Assembly (NCBI GenBank): GCA_019119745.1
Contig: DWWI01000074.1
Location: 1-20,345 of the forward strand
Length of the DNA: 20,345 nucleotides
Direction: 5' to 3'
From: Candidatus Mediterraneibacter gallistercoris
Lineage (GTDB): Bacteria; Bacillota_A; Clostridia; Lachnospirales; Lachnospiraceae
Under the pieces are notes generated by a model. That model made no database searches. It was not told the DNA's origin and worked only from the letters and a program-made list of their open reading frames with translations. Every line of letters begins with the position of its first letter. Within the stretch, counting starts at the first letter, position 1. This document shows positions 1-8,118 of this stretch, in pieces. The position numbers and the translations under genes were made by a program.

Positions 1-57
1 GAGGCTACATTTTACCGGAGACTGAGAGAATACAGGACAGAAAACAGAAGCGCATAA
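1..57 (+). CDS. C-terminal end of a second, inverted recombinase copy (partial, cut by window edge)
   Basis: Reading from base 1 in frame gives 18 codons ([18 protein letters not shown]) and a TAA stop. They are identical in DNA and protein to the last 18 codons of the serine recombinase on the opposite strand. The residues form the second half of the C-terminal helix-turn-helix. Because the match is perfect right up to the window edge, the repeat probably continues leftward, either as a full convergent second recombinase or as a tail fragment. The sequence cannot tell these apart, so whether this copy is expressed is unknown. Confidence 0.55.
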   Translation, partial: EATFYRRLREYRTENRSA

Positions 58-67
58 AAAAATTAAC

Positions 68-91
68 TATCAAATGGTATACGTTTTGATA
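68..91 (+). other. Candidate serine-recombinase crossover site, left
   Basis: This is a 24-bp imperfect dyad with half-sites TATCAAATGGTA and TACGTTTTGATA. The outer 7 bp of each half (TATCAAA / TTTGATA) are exact inverted copies, and the centre is the palindrome GTATAC with AT as central dinucleotide. The layout resembles the crossover sites of Hin/Gin-type invertases, which have two A/T-rich half-sites around a 2-bp core. The function is inferred from symmetry and from its position beside a small serine recombinase. Confidence 0.55.
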
Positions 92-167
92 ATATCCCTT
101 CAGCCCGTCCGGCTTTATGTATTAACTCAAGAATATTCGATTTTATTGAAGTTTTTTAAAAAATTGC

Positions 168-196
168 TTGCTTTATGGAAATAATTGCCTTATAAT
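168..196 (+). promoter_or_regulatory. Promoter-like sequence inside the invertible spacer
   Basis: There is a perfect -10 box TATAAT at 191-196 and a weak -35 TTGCTT at 168-173 with 17-bp spacing, in very A/T-rich surroundings. It faces right, across the right crossover site and antisense into the recombinase gene. If the spacer inverts it would face left, out of the window. The -35 matches consensus at only three of six positions. Confidence 0.45.
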
Positions 197-213
197 AATC
201 TGCGTAGATTAGC

Positions 214-237
214 TATCAGAATGTATACCATTTGATA
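214..237 (-). other. Candidate serine-recombinase crossover site, right
   Basis: Read on the minus strand this is the same 24-bp dyad as at 68-91. The outer half is identical, and the inner half differs at two positions (TACATTCTGATA against TACGTTTTGATA). The two sites are in inverted orientation, which for this enzyme class predicts inversion of the DNA between them rather than deletion. The identity of the outer halves and divergence of the inner halves fits exchange near the dyad centre. Confidence 0.55.
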
Positions 238-247
238 GTTAATTTTT

Positions 248-877
<630 letters not shown>

Positions 878-946
878 TTATAATCGCATAAAATATTACG
901 CACACATTATTATTTCCGTTTTGCTTATATTTTGACAGGGAATATG

Positions 947-975
947 ATTTTACTATTACTTATAATTTCTGTAAA
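947..975 (-). promoter_or_regulatory. Probable promoter of the serine recombinase
   Basis: On the minus strand the -35 TTTACA (975-970) and -10 TAAAAT (952-947) are separated by 17 bp, about 90 nt upstream of the TTG start. It overlaps a rightward TTGACA at 932-937, whose best -10 (TATTAC, 954-959) is weaker. Confidence 0.5.
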
Positions 976-1050
976 TCGAAACCGTACAGATATGCTATAT
1001 GAAAGACAGAAAAGAAACAACCGGTAAAGAGTTTGACCTCATCTTTGTAT

Positions 1051-1094
1051 TTGTACAAGTATAGCAATATATGCTATACTTAGGGCATACTTAG
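1051..1094 (+). promoter_or_regulatory. Candidate promoter and dyad operator of the Uma2 gene
   Basis: TTGTAC (1051-1056) and TATACT (1075-1080) are 18 bp apart, upstream of the Uma2 start. A perfect 10-bp inverted repeat, AAGTATAGCA (1057-1066) with TGCTATACTT (1072-1081), covers the spacer and the -10. A direct repeat ATACTTAG lies at 1076-1083 and 1087-1094. A dyad placed over the core promoter suggests an operator. No cognate regulator is visible in the window. Confidence 0.4.
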
Positions 1095-1137
1095 AAAAGG
1101 TATGGTCATTTTGTGCCCCATGAAAGGATGTGTTCCT

Positions 1138-1686
1138 ATGCCATTACTACAGCAGGACAAAGAGTATACCATTGATGATATCTATGCCCTCCCAGACGGA
1201 CAGCGGGCAGAACTGATTGACGGCCGGATGTATATGATGGCGCCGCCGGGCAGGAAACATCAGCGGATCACACTGGAGCTTTCAACCATTATAAACAATT
1301 ACATCAAAGAGAAGGGCGGCTCCTGTGAGGTCGATATTGCTCCATTCGCTGTATTTCTCAATGCAGATGATAAGAAGAATTATGTAGAGCCGGATATAAG
1401 CGTTATATGCAGTACTGACAAGCTCACAGACAAAGGCTGCACAGGTGCGCCGGACTGGATTATTGAAATTGTATCCCCCGGAAGCAGACGGATGGACTAC
1501 TACACTAAACTGTTCAACTACCGTACTGCCGGTGTTCGTGAATACTGGATTGTTGATCCTGAGAAAAACCGGATCCTTGTTTACAATTTCGAATCTGAGG
1601 ATACTGGCGACTACACATTTTCTGAAGCCATCAAAGCCGGGATCTATGACGATCTGGAGATTGATTTCAGTTCAATTGATATCTGA
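1138..1686 (+). CDS. Uma2-family protein (DUF820, PD-(D/E)XK nuclease fold)
   Basis: This 182-residue protein is typical of the Uma2 family, which adopts a restriction-endonuclease-like fold but whose cellular role is poorly known. Family features are an N-terminal RAELIDG segment (23-29), EPDISV (84-89) with the acidic pair of the active site, WIIEIVSPGS (107-116) with the second acidic residue, a following Lys (124), and the AGVREYWIVDP signature (131-141). The start chosen is ATG at 1138, with AAAGGA 9 nt upstream. The in-frame ATGs at 1102 and 1120 would add residues not typical of the family and have badly spaced binding sites. It stands alone on the plus strand between a recombinase and a convergent housekeeping block, with its own terminator, so it may be a mobile acquisition. 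Confidence 0.88.
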   Translation: MPLLQQDKEYTIDDIYALPDGQRAELIDGRMYMMAPPGRKHQRITLELSTIINNYIKEKGGSCEVDIAPFAVFLNADDKKNYVEPDISVICSTDKLTDKGCTGAPDWIIEIVSPGSRRMDYYTKLFNYRTAGVREYWIVDPEKNRILVYNFESEDTGDYTFSEAIKAGIYDDLEIDFSSIDI

Positions 1687-1696
1687 GTAAAAAACT

Positions 1697-1735
1697 GCCG
1701 CTCCACATCAATTACTTGTGGGGCGGCTTTTATAC
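1697..1735. terminator. Bidirectional intrinsic terminator
   Basis: The stem GCCGCTCCACA (1697-1707) pairs with TGTGGGGCGGC (1717-1727) over 11 bp with one T:G wobble, followed by TTTTAT on the plus strand. On the minus strand the stem is followed, after a few bases, by TTTTTTA. It lies between the converging Uma2 gene and the molybdopterin-domain gene and can serve both. Confidence 0.85.
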
Positions 1736-1740
1736 AGCTC

Positions 1741-2778
1741 TTATTTTCCGAATCCGCAGTTCGGATATGTACATACTTTACAGTTCAGGCACAGTCCGCC
1801 CTCCCCCAGCACGCTGAAGTCTTCAGCGCTCAGATGCTCTCCCGCTACGATCCGCGGCAGAACAAGATCAAAGATCGTGCGCTTTGAATACATAACGCAT
1901 CCGGGCAGTCCCATGATCGGAATATCCGCTGCATCACTGTCCTCCCGCTTTTTATACGCCAGCATAAACATGGCGCCGGGCAGGACAGGAGCGCCATAAG
2001 TAACAACTTCATCTGACGCATTGCGGATGGCAAGAGGCGTCCTGTCGTCCGGATCTACGCTCATTCCTCCGGTGCATACTACCATGTCCGCGCCTTTTTC
2101 GATCCAGTCATTGATCGCTCCTGTCGTCATCTCAGCGTTATCGTCGCACAGCACATGGCCCATTACTTCCACACCGCACTCTTCCAGCTTTGCTTTTACT
2201 ACCGGAGTAAACTTGTCTTCGATCCGTCCTCGGTAAACCTCGCTTCCTGTAGCGATGATCCCCGCTTTCATCTCGCGGAACGGAAGGATCTGAAAAACAG
2301 GCTCCTCCCCGCAGATCTCTTTCACACGGTTCATCTTCTCCTCTTCTATTACAAGAGGGACAACGCGCATTCCCACGATCTTATCGCCCTTTTTCACTGG
2401 AAAATCTCCGTGTCTGGAAGCAAGAACTATCTGCCCCATAGCATTGACCGCATTCAGTTTAGCCCTGTCGATTTTCAGCAGACCGTCCTCTTCGGCAGTC
2501 AGCTCGATCTTCCCTTCTTTTGCCTCAGAGGCCTTCATGTAATCTCCCTGGCATACCTGTCGGAGCACTTCCGCAGCGTCATTCTCATGGAGCATCCCTT
2601 CCTGCTTCTCCCACACGTACAGGTGCTCTTTTCCCACGGAAAGCAGGACAGGAATGTCCTCTTCCGTAACTACATGACCTTTGCGGAACACCGCGTCCTT
2701 TACCACACCCGGGATAATCTGTGTAATGTCATGGCAGAGAACGCTTCCCACTGCATCTTCTGTCCTGATCAGTTTCAT
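1741..2778 (-). CDS. Molybdopterin-binding-domain protein (MoeA/MoaB-like) with Cys-rich C-terminus
   Basis: This 345-residue protein carries a MoaB/Mog/MoeA-type molybdopterin-binding domain at about 170-315. The signature parts are IIATGSEV (174-181), VVCTGGMSVDPDDRTP (233-248) and MGLPGCVMY (289-297), which in the family contact the pterin-phosphate. The N-terminal 165 residues are only loosely MoeA-like. The C-terminus ends in four cysteines (330, 333, 336, 341; CLNCKVCTYPNCGFG), suggesting metal or Fe-S binding. The start ATG overlaps the stop of nadE as ATGA, with GGAGG just upstream, so the two are translationally coupled. A start 13 codons earlier is less likely. No other molybdenum-cofactor gene is nearby, so the pathway step is uncertain: molybdate insertion and a cofactor-sensing role are both possible. 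Confidence 0.85.
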   Translation of the reverse strand: MKLIRTEDAVGSVLCHDITQIIPGVVKDAVFRKGHVVTEEDIPVLLSVGKEHLYVWEKQEGMLHENDAAEVLRQVCQGDYMKASEAKEGKIELTAEEDGLLKIDRAKLNAVNAMGQIVLASRHGDFPVKKGDKIVGMRVVPLVIEEEKMNRVKEICGEEPVFQILPFREMKAGIIATGSEVYRGRIEDKFTPVVKAKLEECGVEVMGHVLCDDNAEMTTGAINDWIEKGADMVVCTGGMSVDPDDRTPLAIRNASDEVVTYGAPVLPGAMFMLAYKKREDSDAADIPIMGLPGCVMYSKRTIFDLVLPRIVAGEHLSAEDFSVLGEGGLCLNCKVCTYPNCGFGK

Positions 2779-4688
2779 TTTATCTCCTCCAGTTCTTTCA
2801 TCCACACTGCCGCGCACGCATCGCTCGGCATTCTCCAGTCTCCTCTCGGGGAAAGCGCCACCGTACCGATCTTCGGTCCGTCCGGAAGGCAGGAACGTTT
2901 AAACTGCTGGGCAAAAAATCTCCGGCAGAATGTCTTCAGCCATTTCAGGATCGTCTCTCTGTCATAGTCTCCGTCGAATGTCACTTCTGCCAGTCGGAAG
3001 ATCTTCGCCGGTTCATATCCGAAACGAAGCATATAATATAAGAAGAAATCATGAAGTTCGTACGGACCTACCAGGTCTTCCGTCTTCTGGGCGATGTCTC
3101 CGTCTTTCGGAGGAAGCAGTTCCGGGCTGACAGGTGTATCGAGTACATCGTAGAGAACTCGGCGCAGTTCCTCATCCGGAGTCTCGTCAGCCGCGTATTT
3201 TACGAGATGGCGCACCAGCGTCTTCGGCACAGACGCGTTGACGCCGTACATGGACATATGGTCGCCGTTGTAGGTAGCCCATCCAAGCGCCAGTTCGGAC
3301 ATATCTCCGGTACCGATGACCATGCCTCCTGTCCGGTTGGCAATGTCCATGAGCACCTGAGTACGTTCCCTTGCCTGGGAATTCTCGTAGGTCACATCAT
3401 GGTTTTCCGGATCCTGCCCGATATCCCTGAAATGAATATTCACTGCGTCCGCGATAGGTACTTCTTTCAGCGTAGCGCCTGTCTTTCTCGTCATTTCACA
3501 TGCATTGTTGTATGTCCGGTCTGTTGTACCGAAACAGGGCATCGTCACCGCGATAATGTCTTTCTTGTCGCGGCCGAGCATATCAAATGCCCTTGCCGTC
3601 ACAAGAAGCGCAAGCGTGGAATCAAGTCCGCCCGAGATTCCTACGACAGCGGTTCTGGAATTCGTGTGCGCCAGACGTTTTTTCAATCCCATGGCCTGGA
3701 TCGTCAGGATCTCCTCGCATCTCTGCGCTCTCGCTCTTTCATCCGCAGGAACGAACGGCCTCTTCGGAAATGTTCTGGTGAGCACTGTTTCTTCATTATT
3801 GATATGAAACGGGATCCGGATCAGCGTCTGCCCCACGGCGGTCTTAAATGTAGTATTCTTCCTTCTTTCGCTGATGATCCTCTGGATATCAAGCTCCGAA
3901 TAGATAATCTCATTGTGATACCGCTTTGACTGCTTTAAGATTGCCCCGTTCTCTGCGATAATATTATGTCCGCCGAAGACCACGTCCGTCGTGGATTCGC
4001 CCTCGCCTGCATTTGCGTAGATATAACCTGCGATCAGGCGCGCCGACTGTCCTGAGATCAGTTCTCTGCGATAGGTATCTTTTCCGATCGTCTCATCGCT
4101 GGCGGAACAGTTTACGATCACGGTCGCCCCCTCAAGCGCCGCCCTGATGCTTGGCGGAACGGGAGACCAGACGTCCTCGCAAATTTCCGCAGACACGATC
4201 AGATCTTCCATTTCACTGTCCGTAAACAGAAGCTGCGGCCCGAAAGGTACCTTCTGACCATTGAAATCGATGTAGCCCGCTGTGTCCGGACCGGGAGTAA
4301 ACTGCCGCATCTCGTAAAATTCCGCGTAATTAGGGAGAAATGTCTTGGTCGTAAGCCCGATCACCTTACCCCGGTTCATGGCAGCCGCCACGTTGTACAG
4401 CTTTCCGCCGACTGACAGAGGCGCGCCTGCAAATACAAGGATATCCTTGTCAGCCGTATATTCTGCGATCCTGATGAGCGCTTCTTTCGCTACCTTGAGC
4501 AGAACATCCTGGGTAAAAAGATCACTGCACGTATATCCGGTCACACATAATTCCGGAAATACGATAATCTTTGCTTTCTGTTCGCATGCCTCGCTGATCG
4601 CCTCGCATATTTTCGCTGTGTTAAACTCTACATCCGCCACCCGGATATCCGGCGTAGCCGCGGCAACTTTAACAAATCCGTGTTTCAT
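2775..4688 (-). CDS. nadE: Glutamine-dependent NAD+ synthetase
   Basis: This 637-residue cytosolic enzyme converts deamido-NAD+ to NAD+ with ATP, using ammonia released from glutamine. The N-terminal nitrilase-type glutaminase domain (about 1-290) has the catalytic triad Glu46 (FPELCVTGY), Lys115 (TTKTFLPNY) and Cys170 (SAEICEDVW). The C-terminal synthetase domain has the P-loop GISGGLDST (350-358) and the late STGDMSELALGWATYNGDHM-like segment, here beginning VIGTGDMSE. The start chosen is ATG at 4688, preceded by GGAAGGG. An upstream in-frame start at 4751 would translate a palindrome and is rejected. Its stop overlaps the start of the next gene by 4 nt. The length and all key residues are normal for the long, glutaminase-containing NadE form. 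Confidence 0.96.
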   Translation of the reverse strand: MKHGFVKVAAATPDIRVADVEFNTAKICEAISEACEQKAKIIVFPELCVTGYTCSDLFTQDVLLKVAKEALIRIAEYTADKDILVFAGAPLSVGGKLYNVAAAMNRGKVIGLTTKTFLPNYAEFYEMRQFTPGPDTAGYIDFNGQKVPFGPQLLFTDSEMEDLIVSAEICEDVWSPVPPSIRAALEGATVIVNCSASDETIGKDTYRRELISGQSARLIAGYIYANAGEGESTTDVVFGGHNIIAENGAILKQSKRYHNEIIYSELDIQRIISERRKNTTFKTAVGQTLIRIPFHINNEETVLTRTFPKRPFVPADERARAQRCEEILTIQAMGLKKRLAHTNSRTAVVGISGGLDSTLALLVTARAFDMLGRDKKDIIAVTMPCFGTTDRTYNNACEMTRKTGATLKEVPIADAVNIHFRDIGQDPENHDVTYENSQARERTQVLMDIANRTGGMVIGTGDMSELALGWATYNGDHMSMYGVNASVPKTLVRHLVKYAADETPDEELRRVLYDVLDTPVSPELLPPKDGDIAQKTEDLVGPYELHDFFLYYMLRFGYEPAKIFRLAEVTFDGDYDRETILKWLKTFCRRFFAQQFKRSCLPDGPKIGTVALSPRGDWRMPSDACAAVWMKELEEIK

Positions 4689-4710
4689 TTTCCCTTCCGC
4701 CTTTCTTGTC

Positions 4711-4745
4711 GGGGACGTAGTAAAACCCGGTTTTACTACGTCCCC
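4711..4745. repeat. 35-bp nearly perfect palindrome between hslO and nadE
   Basis: The arms GGGGACGTAGTAAAACC (4711-4727) and GGTTTTACTACGTCCCC (4729-4745) are exact reverse complements with one C between them. No T-run follows on the minus strand, so it is not a classical terminator for hslO. It could be a REP-like interspersed element or an RNA-processing hairpin. It sits 23 bp upstream of the nadE start. Confidence 0.85.
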
Positions 4746-4772
4746 GTTCACACTTTTTTCACATTTTTACTC

Positions 4773-5654
4773 TTATCTTGCTTTCGCTTTTTTCAACAGT
4801 TCTTTCAGTTCATCTACTGTATAGTTATATGCCGTATTACAGAAATGGCACTTCACTTCGATATCTTTGCCGTCATCGATCATGGACTGGATCTCTTTCT
4901 TTCCCACGCTGATGATCGCTTTCTCGATCCGTTCTTTGGAGCAGTTGCAGGTAAACTTGGCCGGCATCGTATCGGTGATCTCCAGATTGAGGCCGTCCAG
5001 CACCTGGGCGAGCATCTCTTCCGGTGTGTGGCCGTTGTCCAGCATGGATGTAACAGACTGAATATTCTGGATATTCTGCTCCAGTCTGTTTAATACCTCG
5101 TCCTCAATGAAAGGCATCACCTGCACGATGAATCCGCCTGCGCAGCGGACGGTATTGTCATGCTCCATGAGCACGCCCAGGCCTACAGAGGACGGCACCT
5201 GTTCAGATGTGGCAAAATAATACGTAAGGTCCTCCGCGATCTCTCCGGTCTGCAGTATAGTCTGCCCGGAATAAGGCTCCTTGAGCCCCATATCCTTGAT
5301 CACGGTCATCACTCCCTGTCCGAGTGCTCCGCCCACATCCAGTTTGCCGTTCTTCGGAGGCAGCATCACGTCCGGATTATATACATAGCCTTTTACATTC
5401 CCCTGACTGTCCGCCGTCACGGTCAGTCCCTGGATCGGACCGGAACATTTGATCTGTATCGTCAGCATATCTGTCGCGTTTTTCATCATGCTGCCCATCA
5501 TCACGCCGCCGGTCAGAAGCCTGCCGAGAGCTGCTGTCGCCACCGGGCTCGTGCCGTGGCGCTGTCTCGCCTCTTCCACCATCTCTGTTGTCACCGCGGC
5601 AAACGCACGGATCTGTGTATGCGCCGCGGAAGCTCTTACAATATAGTCTTTCAT
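4773..5654 (-). CDS. hslO: Hsp33 redox-regulated holdase chaperone
   Basis: This 293-residue cytosolic chaperone is activated by oxidative unfolding and holds unfolding proteins during oxidant stress. The N-terminal Hsp33 fold (about 1-230) has family segments such as GTSPVATAALGRLLTGG (34-50) and GYVYNP (89-94). The C-terminal zinc switch has Cys236-x-Cys238 (CNC) and Cys269-x-x-Cys272 (CHFC), the intact CXC/CXXC pattern. The ATG lies 2 nt after the stop of the upstream methyltransferase gene, and its GGAGGA site is inside that gene's last codons, so translation is likely coupled. Confidence 0.97.
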   Translation of the reverse strand: MKDYIVRASAAHTQIRAFAAVTTEMVEEARQRHGTSPVATAALGRLLTGGVMMGSMMKNATDMLTIQIKCSGPIQGLTVTADSQGNVKGYVYNPDVMLPPKNGKLDVGGALGQGVMTVIKDMGLKEPYSGQTILQTGEIAEDLTYYFATSEQVPSSVGLGVLMEHDNTVRCAGGFIVQVMPFIEDEVLNRLEQNIQNIQSVTSMLDNGHTPEEMLAQVLDGLNLEITDTMPAKFTCNCSKERIEKAIISVGKKEIQSMIDDGKDIEVKCHFCNTAYNYTVDELKELLKKAKAR

Positions 5655-5656
5655 TT

Positions 5657-6448
5657 TTATTCCTCCTGTTTTCCTGATTCCCGGGCGATCACGCAGATCC
5701 GCTCTGACGTATCTGACGGCTCCTCTTTTGAGTCCACGTCATAAGCGGCCTCGAACACAAGCCCGGCCTTCTCAAGAAGCACTTGTATTTCTTTCAGTGT
5801 ATATCCTCTCTGATAATGAGTTTCTTTGTATTTCCGGTACAGCTGCGGCATCTGGTCTGACTGCGTTTCGTCAGGGTTTTTCTCCTGTATGAAAAGTGTC
5901 AGATCGTACTCATTGATCTGCTCATTTTCATAATAATAGTTGTCCCAGATAAAACTGCATTCTCCCCGGTCCTCTGCTATAGTACAGTCTCCCATGATTT
6001 CCCGGTATTTATAATCTGTATTGAAATCAAACAGAAAAATACCGCGCGGATCCAGATAATTATTTACCAGCCGGAACACCTCTTCAAGTTCTCCCGGCTC
6101 CGTCACATAATTGACAGAATCGCATACGCTCACAACAGCTCTCACTGTGCCATACAGCTCAAATTCCCGCATATCCTGCAGAAGATACAGGATATCATGC
6201 CCGGATTCGATACGTTTTTCCATGGCGAGTTCAAGCATGTCCTCAGAATTGTCTACTCCTATCATATCGTATCCGTATCCGGCCAGTATCTCCGTCATTG
6301 TTCCCGTGCCGCATCCCAGATCCAGTACAATCCCGTCTTCTACACCGTATTTACATAGCATGCCATGTATATATTCTCCCCATTCTTCATAGGGGACATT
6401 ATCCATAAATGTATCATACACTGCCGCAAAACTCGTATATGCCTCCAC
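5657..6448 (-). CDS. Class I SAM-dependent methyltransferase
   Basis: This 263-residue enzyme has the SAM-binding motif I VLDLGCGTG at 41-49, the acidic end of strand 2 at GVDNS (64-68), a DMREF segment for motif II, and a later FLFDFNT strand, all of the Rossmann-like methyltransferase fold. The first residues (EAYTSFAAVYDTFMDNVPYEEW) are the normal N-terminus of a clostridial group often annotated only as methyltransferase. The start chosen is GTG at 6448, with a strong GGGAGG 8 nt upstream. The longer reading from a TTG at 6490 has no good binding site. The substrate cannot be read from sequence. It is followed 2 nt later by hslO. Confidence 0.88.
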   Translation of the reverse strand: MEAYTSFAAVYDTFMDNVPYEEWGEYIHGMLCKYGVEDGIVLDLGCGTGTMTEILAGYGYDMIGVDNSEDMLELAMEKRIESGHDILYLLQDMREFELYGTVRAVVSVCDSVNYVTEPGELEEVFRLVNNYLDPRGIFLFDFNTDYKYREIMGDCTIAEDRGECSFIWDNYYYENEQINEYDLTLFIQEKNPDETQSDQMPQLYRKYKETHYQRGYTLKEIQVLLEKAGLVFEAAYDVDSKEEPSDTSERICVIARESGKQEE

Positions 6449-6456
6449 CTGTTCTG

Positions 6457-6462
6457 CCTCCC
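6457..6462 (-). promoter_or_regulatory. Ribosome binding site deciding the methyltransferase start
   Basis: GGGAGG on the minus strand, 8 nt before the GTG codon at 6448. It selects this codon over the upstream TTG at 6490. Confidence 0.6.
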
Positions 6463-6493
6463 GTCCTGTTACCGTCCCGATCGTGTCCAATAC

Positions 6494-6523
6494 GCAGCTT
6501 TATCTTACGATCTTCTAAGCTGC
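6494..6523 (-). other. Stem-loop at the potD end
   Basis: GCAGCTT (6494-6500) pairs with AAGCTGC (6517-6523), overlapping the potD stop codon. There is no T-run on either side. It may be a processing or 3'-stabilising hairpin at the boundary between the pot genes and the methyltransferase gene. Confidence 0.35.
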
Positions 6524-8118
6524 ATGATGTCATCCCGTTTCTTAAAAATCACTGCCGCCGCGATCACAACGATCACAATCGCCCCGATCTCTGCCCAGTC
6601 CTGCCAGCCCAGTGTCGTCAGGTCAAAGCAGCGGACGTTAACCCACATCTGGTTGATCCGCTCATTATTCTCCTGATCAAAATACTGCATGACTACAGCC
6701 CGCTCCAGCACATCCTGCGGAGGGTACTGGGCGAAAAGCTGCCGGTCTGCCTGATCCGCCTCAGCGGTAATGACGAAATCCTCGTCCGCGTTATCTCCGC
6801 TGAAGAAGAATCCTACAGGATATTCTATCGTATCCTCCGCGTCGTCTTCCGCTCCGTAGCACCAGTCTGCATAGGCATAGATGATATCGCTGTCGCCGCC
6901 CGCGATCACGGAAGTGTAACCGATATAGTACATATTCCTGACCACGTTGTCAGGTCTGGACATAAAATTGATAAATGCCTCGGCGGCCTGCTGTTTCGCC
7001 GCATCACCGGCAATGCCGTCTTTGAGCATAACCCAGCCGTCGAACCATACATTCGTACATTCCTCCGGCACGGCGTAAGCAAGATAATAGTCGTCGATCT
7101 CCGCCTGATCCAGCGTGTAGACGGCGTCTCCCGACCACTGATAGTTTGCCAGGACCTTGCCGGTCACCATGTCGGCTTTTCCGCTGTCGGACTCAAACGA
7201 ATAGGCATTTTCCTTCATCTCTTTTAAAACCGACTCGGCTGCCTTTACCGTATCCTCGTCGGTCCGGTTCATAATTTCCGTTATGCGCTCCAGCCGGTCC
7301 GGCGAGCTGATAAGATCCGGGGACATCAGTTCCTCTTCATTGAGGATGCCCAGAGCCGCGAAATAACTGTCCCGGACGTTGTCCTTGATCGTGACCTGCC
7401 CCTTGTATTTCGGATCCGCAAGGATTGCCCAGTGAGACGCCTCTTCTTTTGAGATCACCTCAGGATTATAGACGATTCCGGTCGTCCCCCACATGTAGCC
7501 GGCCGCATATCTGCTCCACGGTTCCCCGTTTATCGTATTTGTGTCAAAGATATTTCTGATATAGTCCGATACACCGCGGACATAATAGTTATTTTCATTT
7601 TCTTCATCAAAGAAATCGTCGGAGAGGGGCTGGAGCCGGTTCTCCGCGATCAGTTTCATAAACATGTACTCGGACGGACAGACAAGGTCGAAATCATTGC
7701 CGAGGGTCAGCTGATTGTACAGATCTTCATTGGTTCCGAAAGTGGAATACTCTACATTCACCTCCACACCATAAGTGTCCAGATACCATGCCTCAAAATC
7801 ATCTATCATAGAGTTTTCCCCGAAGATCACGGTGCCTTCACGGTCGTCAAGATCGATTGCCTCTTCTTCATCCCAGTCACCTTCATCGATGTATTCTTCC
7901 CAGTTGGCAATGCGCAGAGTCACTTTCTCATCGCTTTCTGCCGCAGACACAGAAGCCATTCCTCTGGACACTGCTGCGCCGGGCAGTATATCATCAGAAA
8001 ATATTCCGTCAGGGAGCACACATCCAGGCAGCGCCAATGTAAGGCTTGCTGTCAGCGCAAGTCCCGCGGCTGCTGTCCTAAGCGTCCTGCACTGCTTAGT
8101 CTTTCTCTCTGCTGTCAT
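6505..8118 (-). CDS. potD: Polyamine (spermidine/putrescine) ABC transporter substrate-binding lipoprotein
   Basis: This 537-residue extracytoplasmic binding protein of the PotD/PotF family delivers polyamines to PotBC. The N-terminus has basic residues, a hydrophobic segment (15-30) and a lipobox LPGC with acylation Cys33. The mature domain starts near TLRIANWEEYI (67-77), typical of PotD, and contains YNQLTLGNDFDLVCPSEYM (134-152) and AAGYMWGTTGIVYNP. An acidic insertion lies at about 78-95. Unusually, the C-terminus carries a predicted membrane helix (about 508-526) followed by a basic tail. The start is ATG at 8118, with AGGAGG 10 nt upstream; it overlaps potC by 23 nt. It is the last of the four pot genes. 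Substrate specificity within polyamines, or another cation or amine, is not certain. Confidence 0.92.
   Translation of the reverse strand: MTAERKTKQCRTLRTAAAGLALTASLTLALPGCVLPDGIFSDDILPGAAVSRGMASVSAAESDEKVTLRIANWEEYIDEGDWDEEEAIDLDDREGTVIFGENSMIDDFEAWYLDTYGVEVNVEYSTFGTNEDLYNQLTLGNDFDLVCPSEYMFMKLIAENRLQPLSDDFFDEENENNYYVRGVSDYIRNIFDTNTINGEPWSRYAAGYMWGTTGIVYNPEVISKEEASHWAILADPKYKGQVTIKDNVRDSYFAALGILNEEELMSPDLISSPDRLERITEIMNRTDEDTVKAAESVLKEMKENAYSFESDSGKADMVTGKVLANYQWSGDAVYTLDQAEIDDYYLAYAVPEECTNVWFDGWVMLKDGIAGDAAKQQAAEAFINFMSRPDNVVRNMYYIGYTSVIAGGDSDIIYAYADWCYGAEDDAEDTIEYPVGFFFSGDNADEDFVITAEADQADRQLFAQYPPQDVLERAVVMQYFDQENNERINQMWVNVRCFDLTTLGWQDWAEIGAIVIVVIAAAVIFKKRDDIMQLRRS

Noticed and set aside
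2155..2967. Long plus-strand open frame opposite the molybdopterin-domain and nadE genes
   Set aside because: It lies fully antisense to two well-supported genes, has no family motifs, and its composition is what the opposite strand of a coding region gives. The same holds for the plus-strand frames at 3051-3929, 6409-7227, 7775-8704, 10138-10830 and 16019-16594.
4711..4745. The palindrome as an intrinsic terminator of hslO
   Set aside because: No T-run follows the stem on either strand, and the loop would be only one base unless pairs open.
4689..4751. An N-terminal extension of nadE
   Set aside because: It would translate the palindrome and adds residues before a normal NadE N-terminus that has its own binding site.
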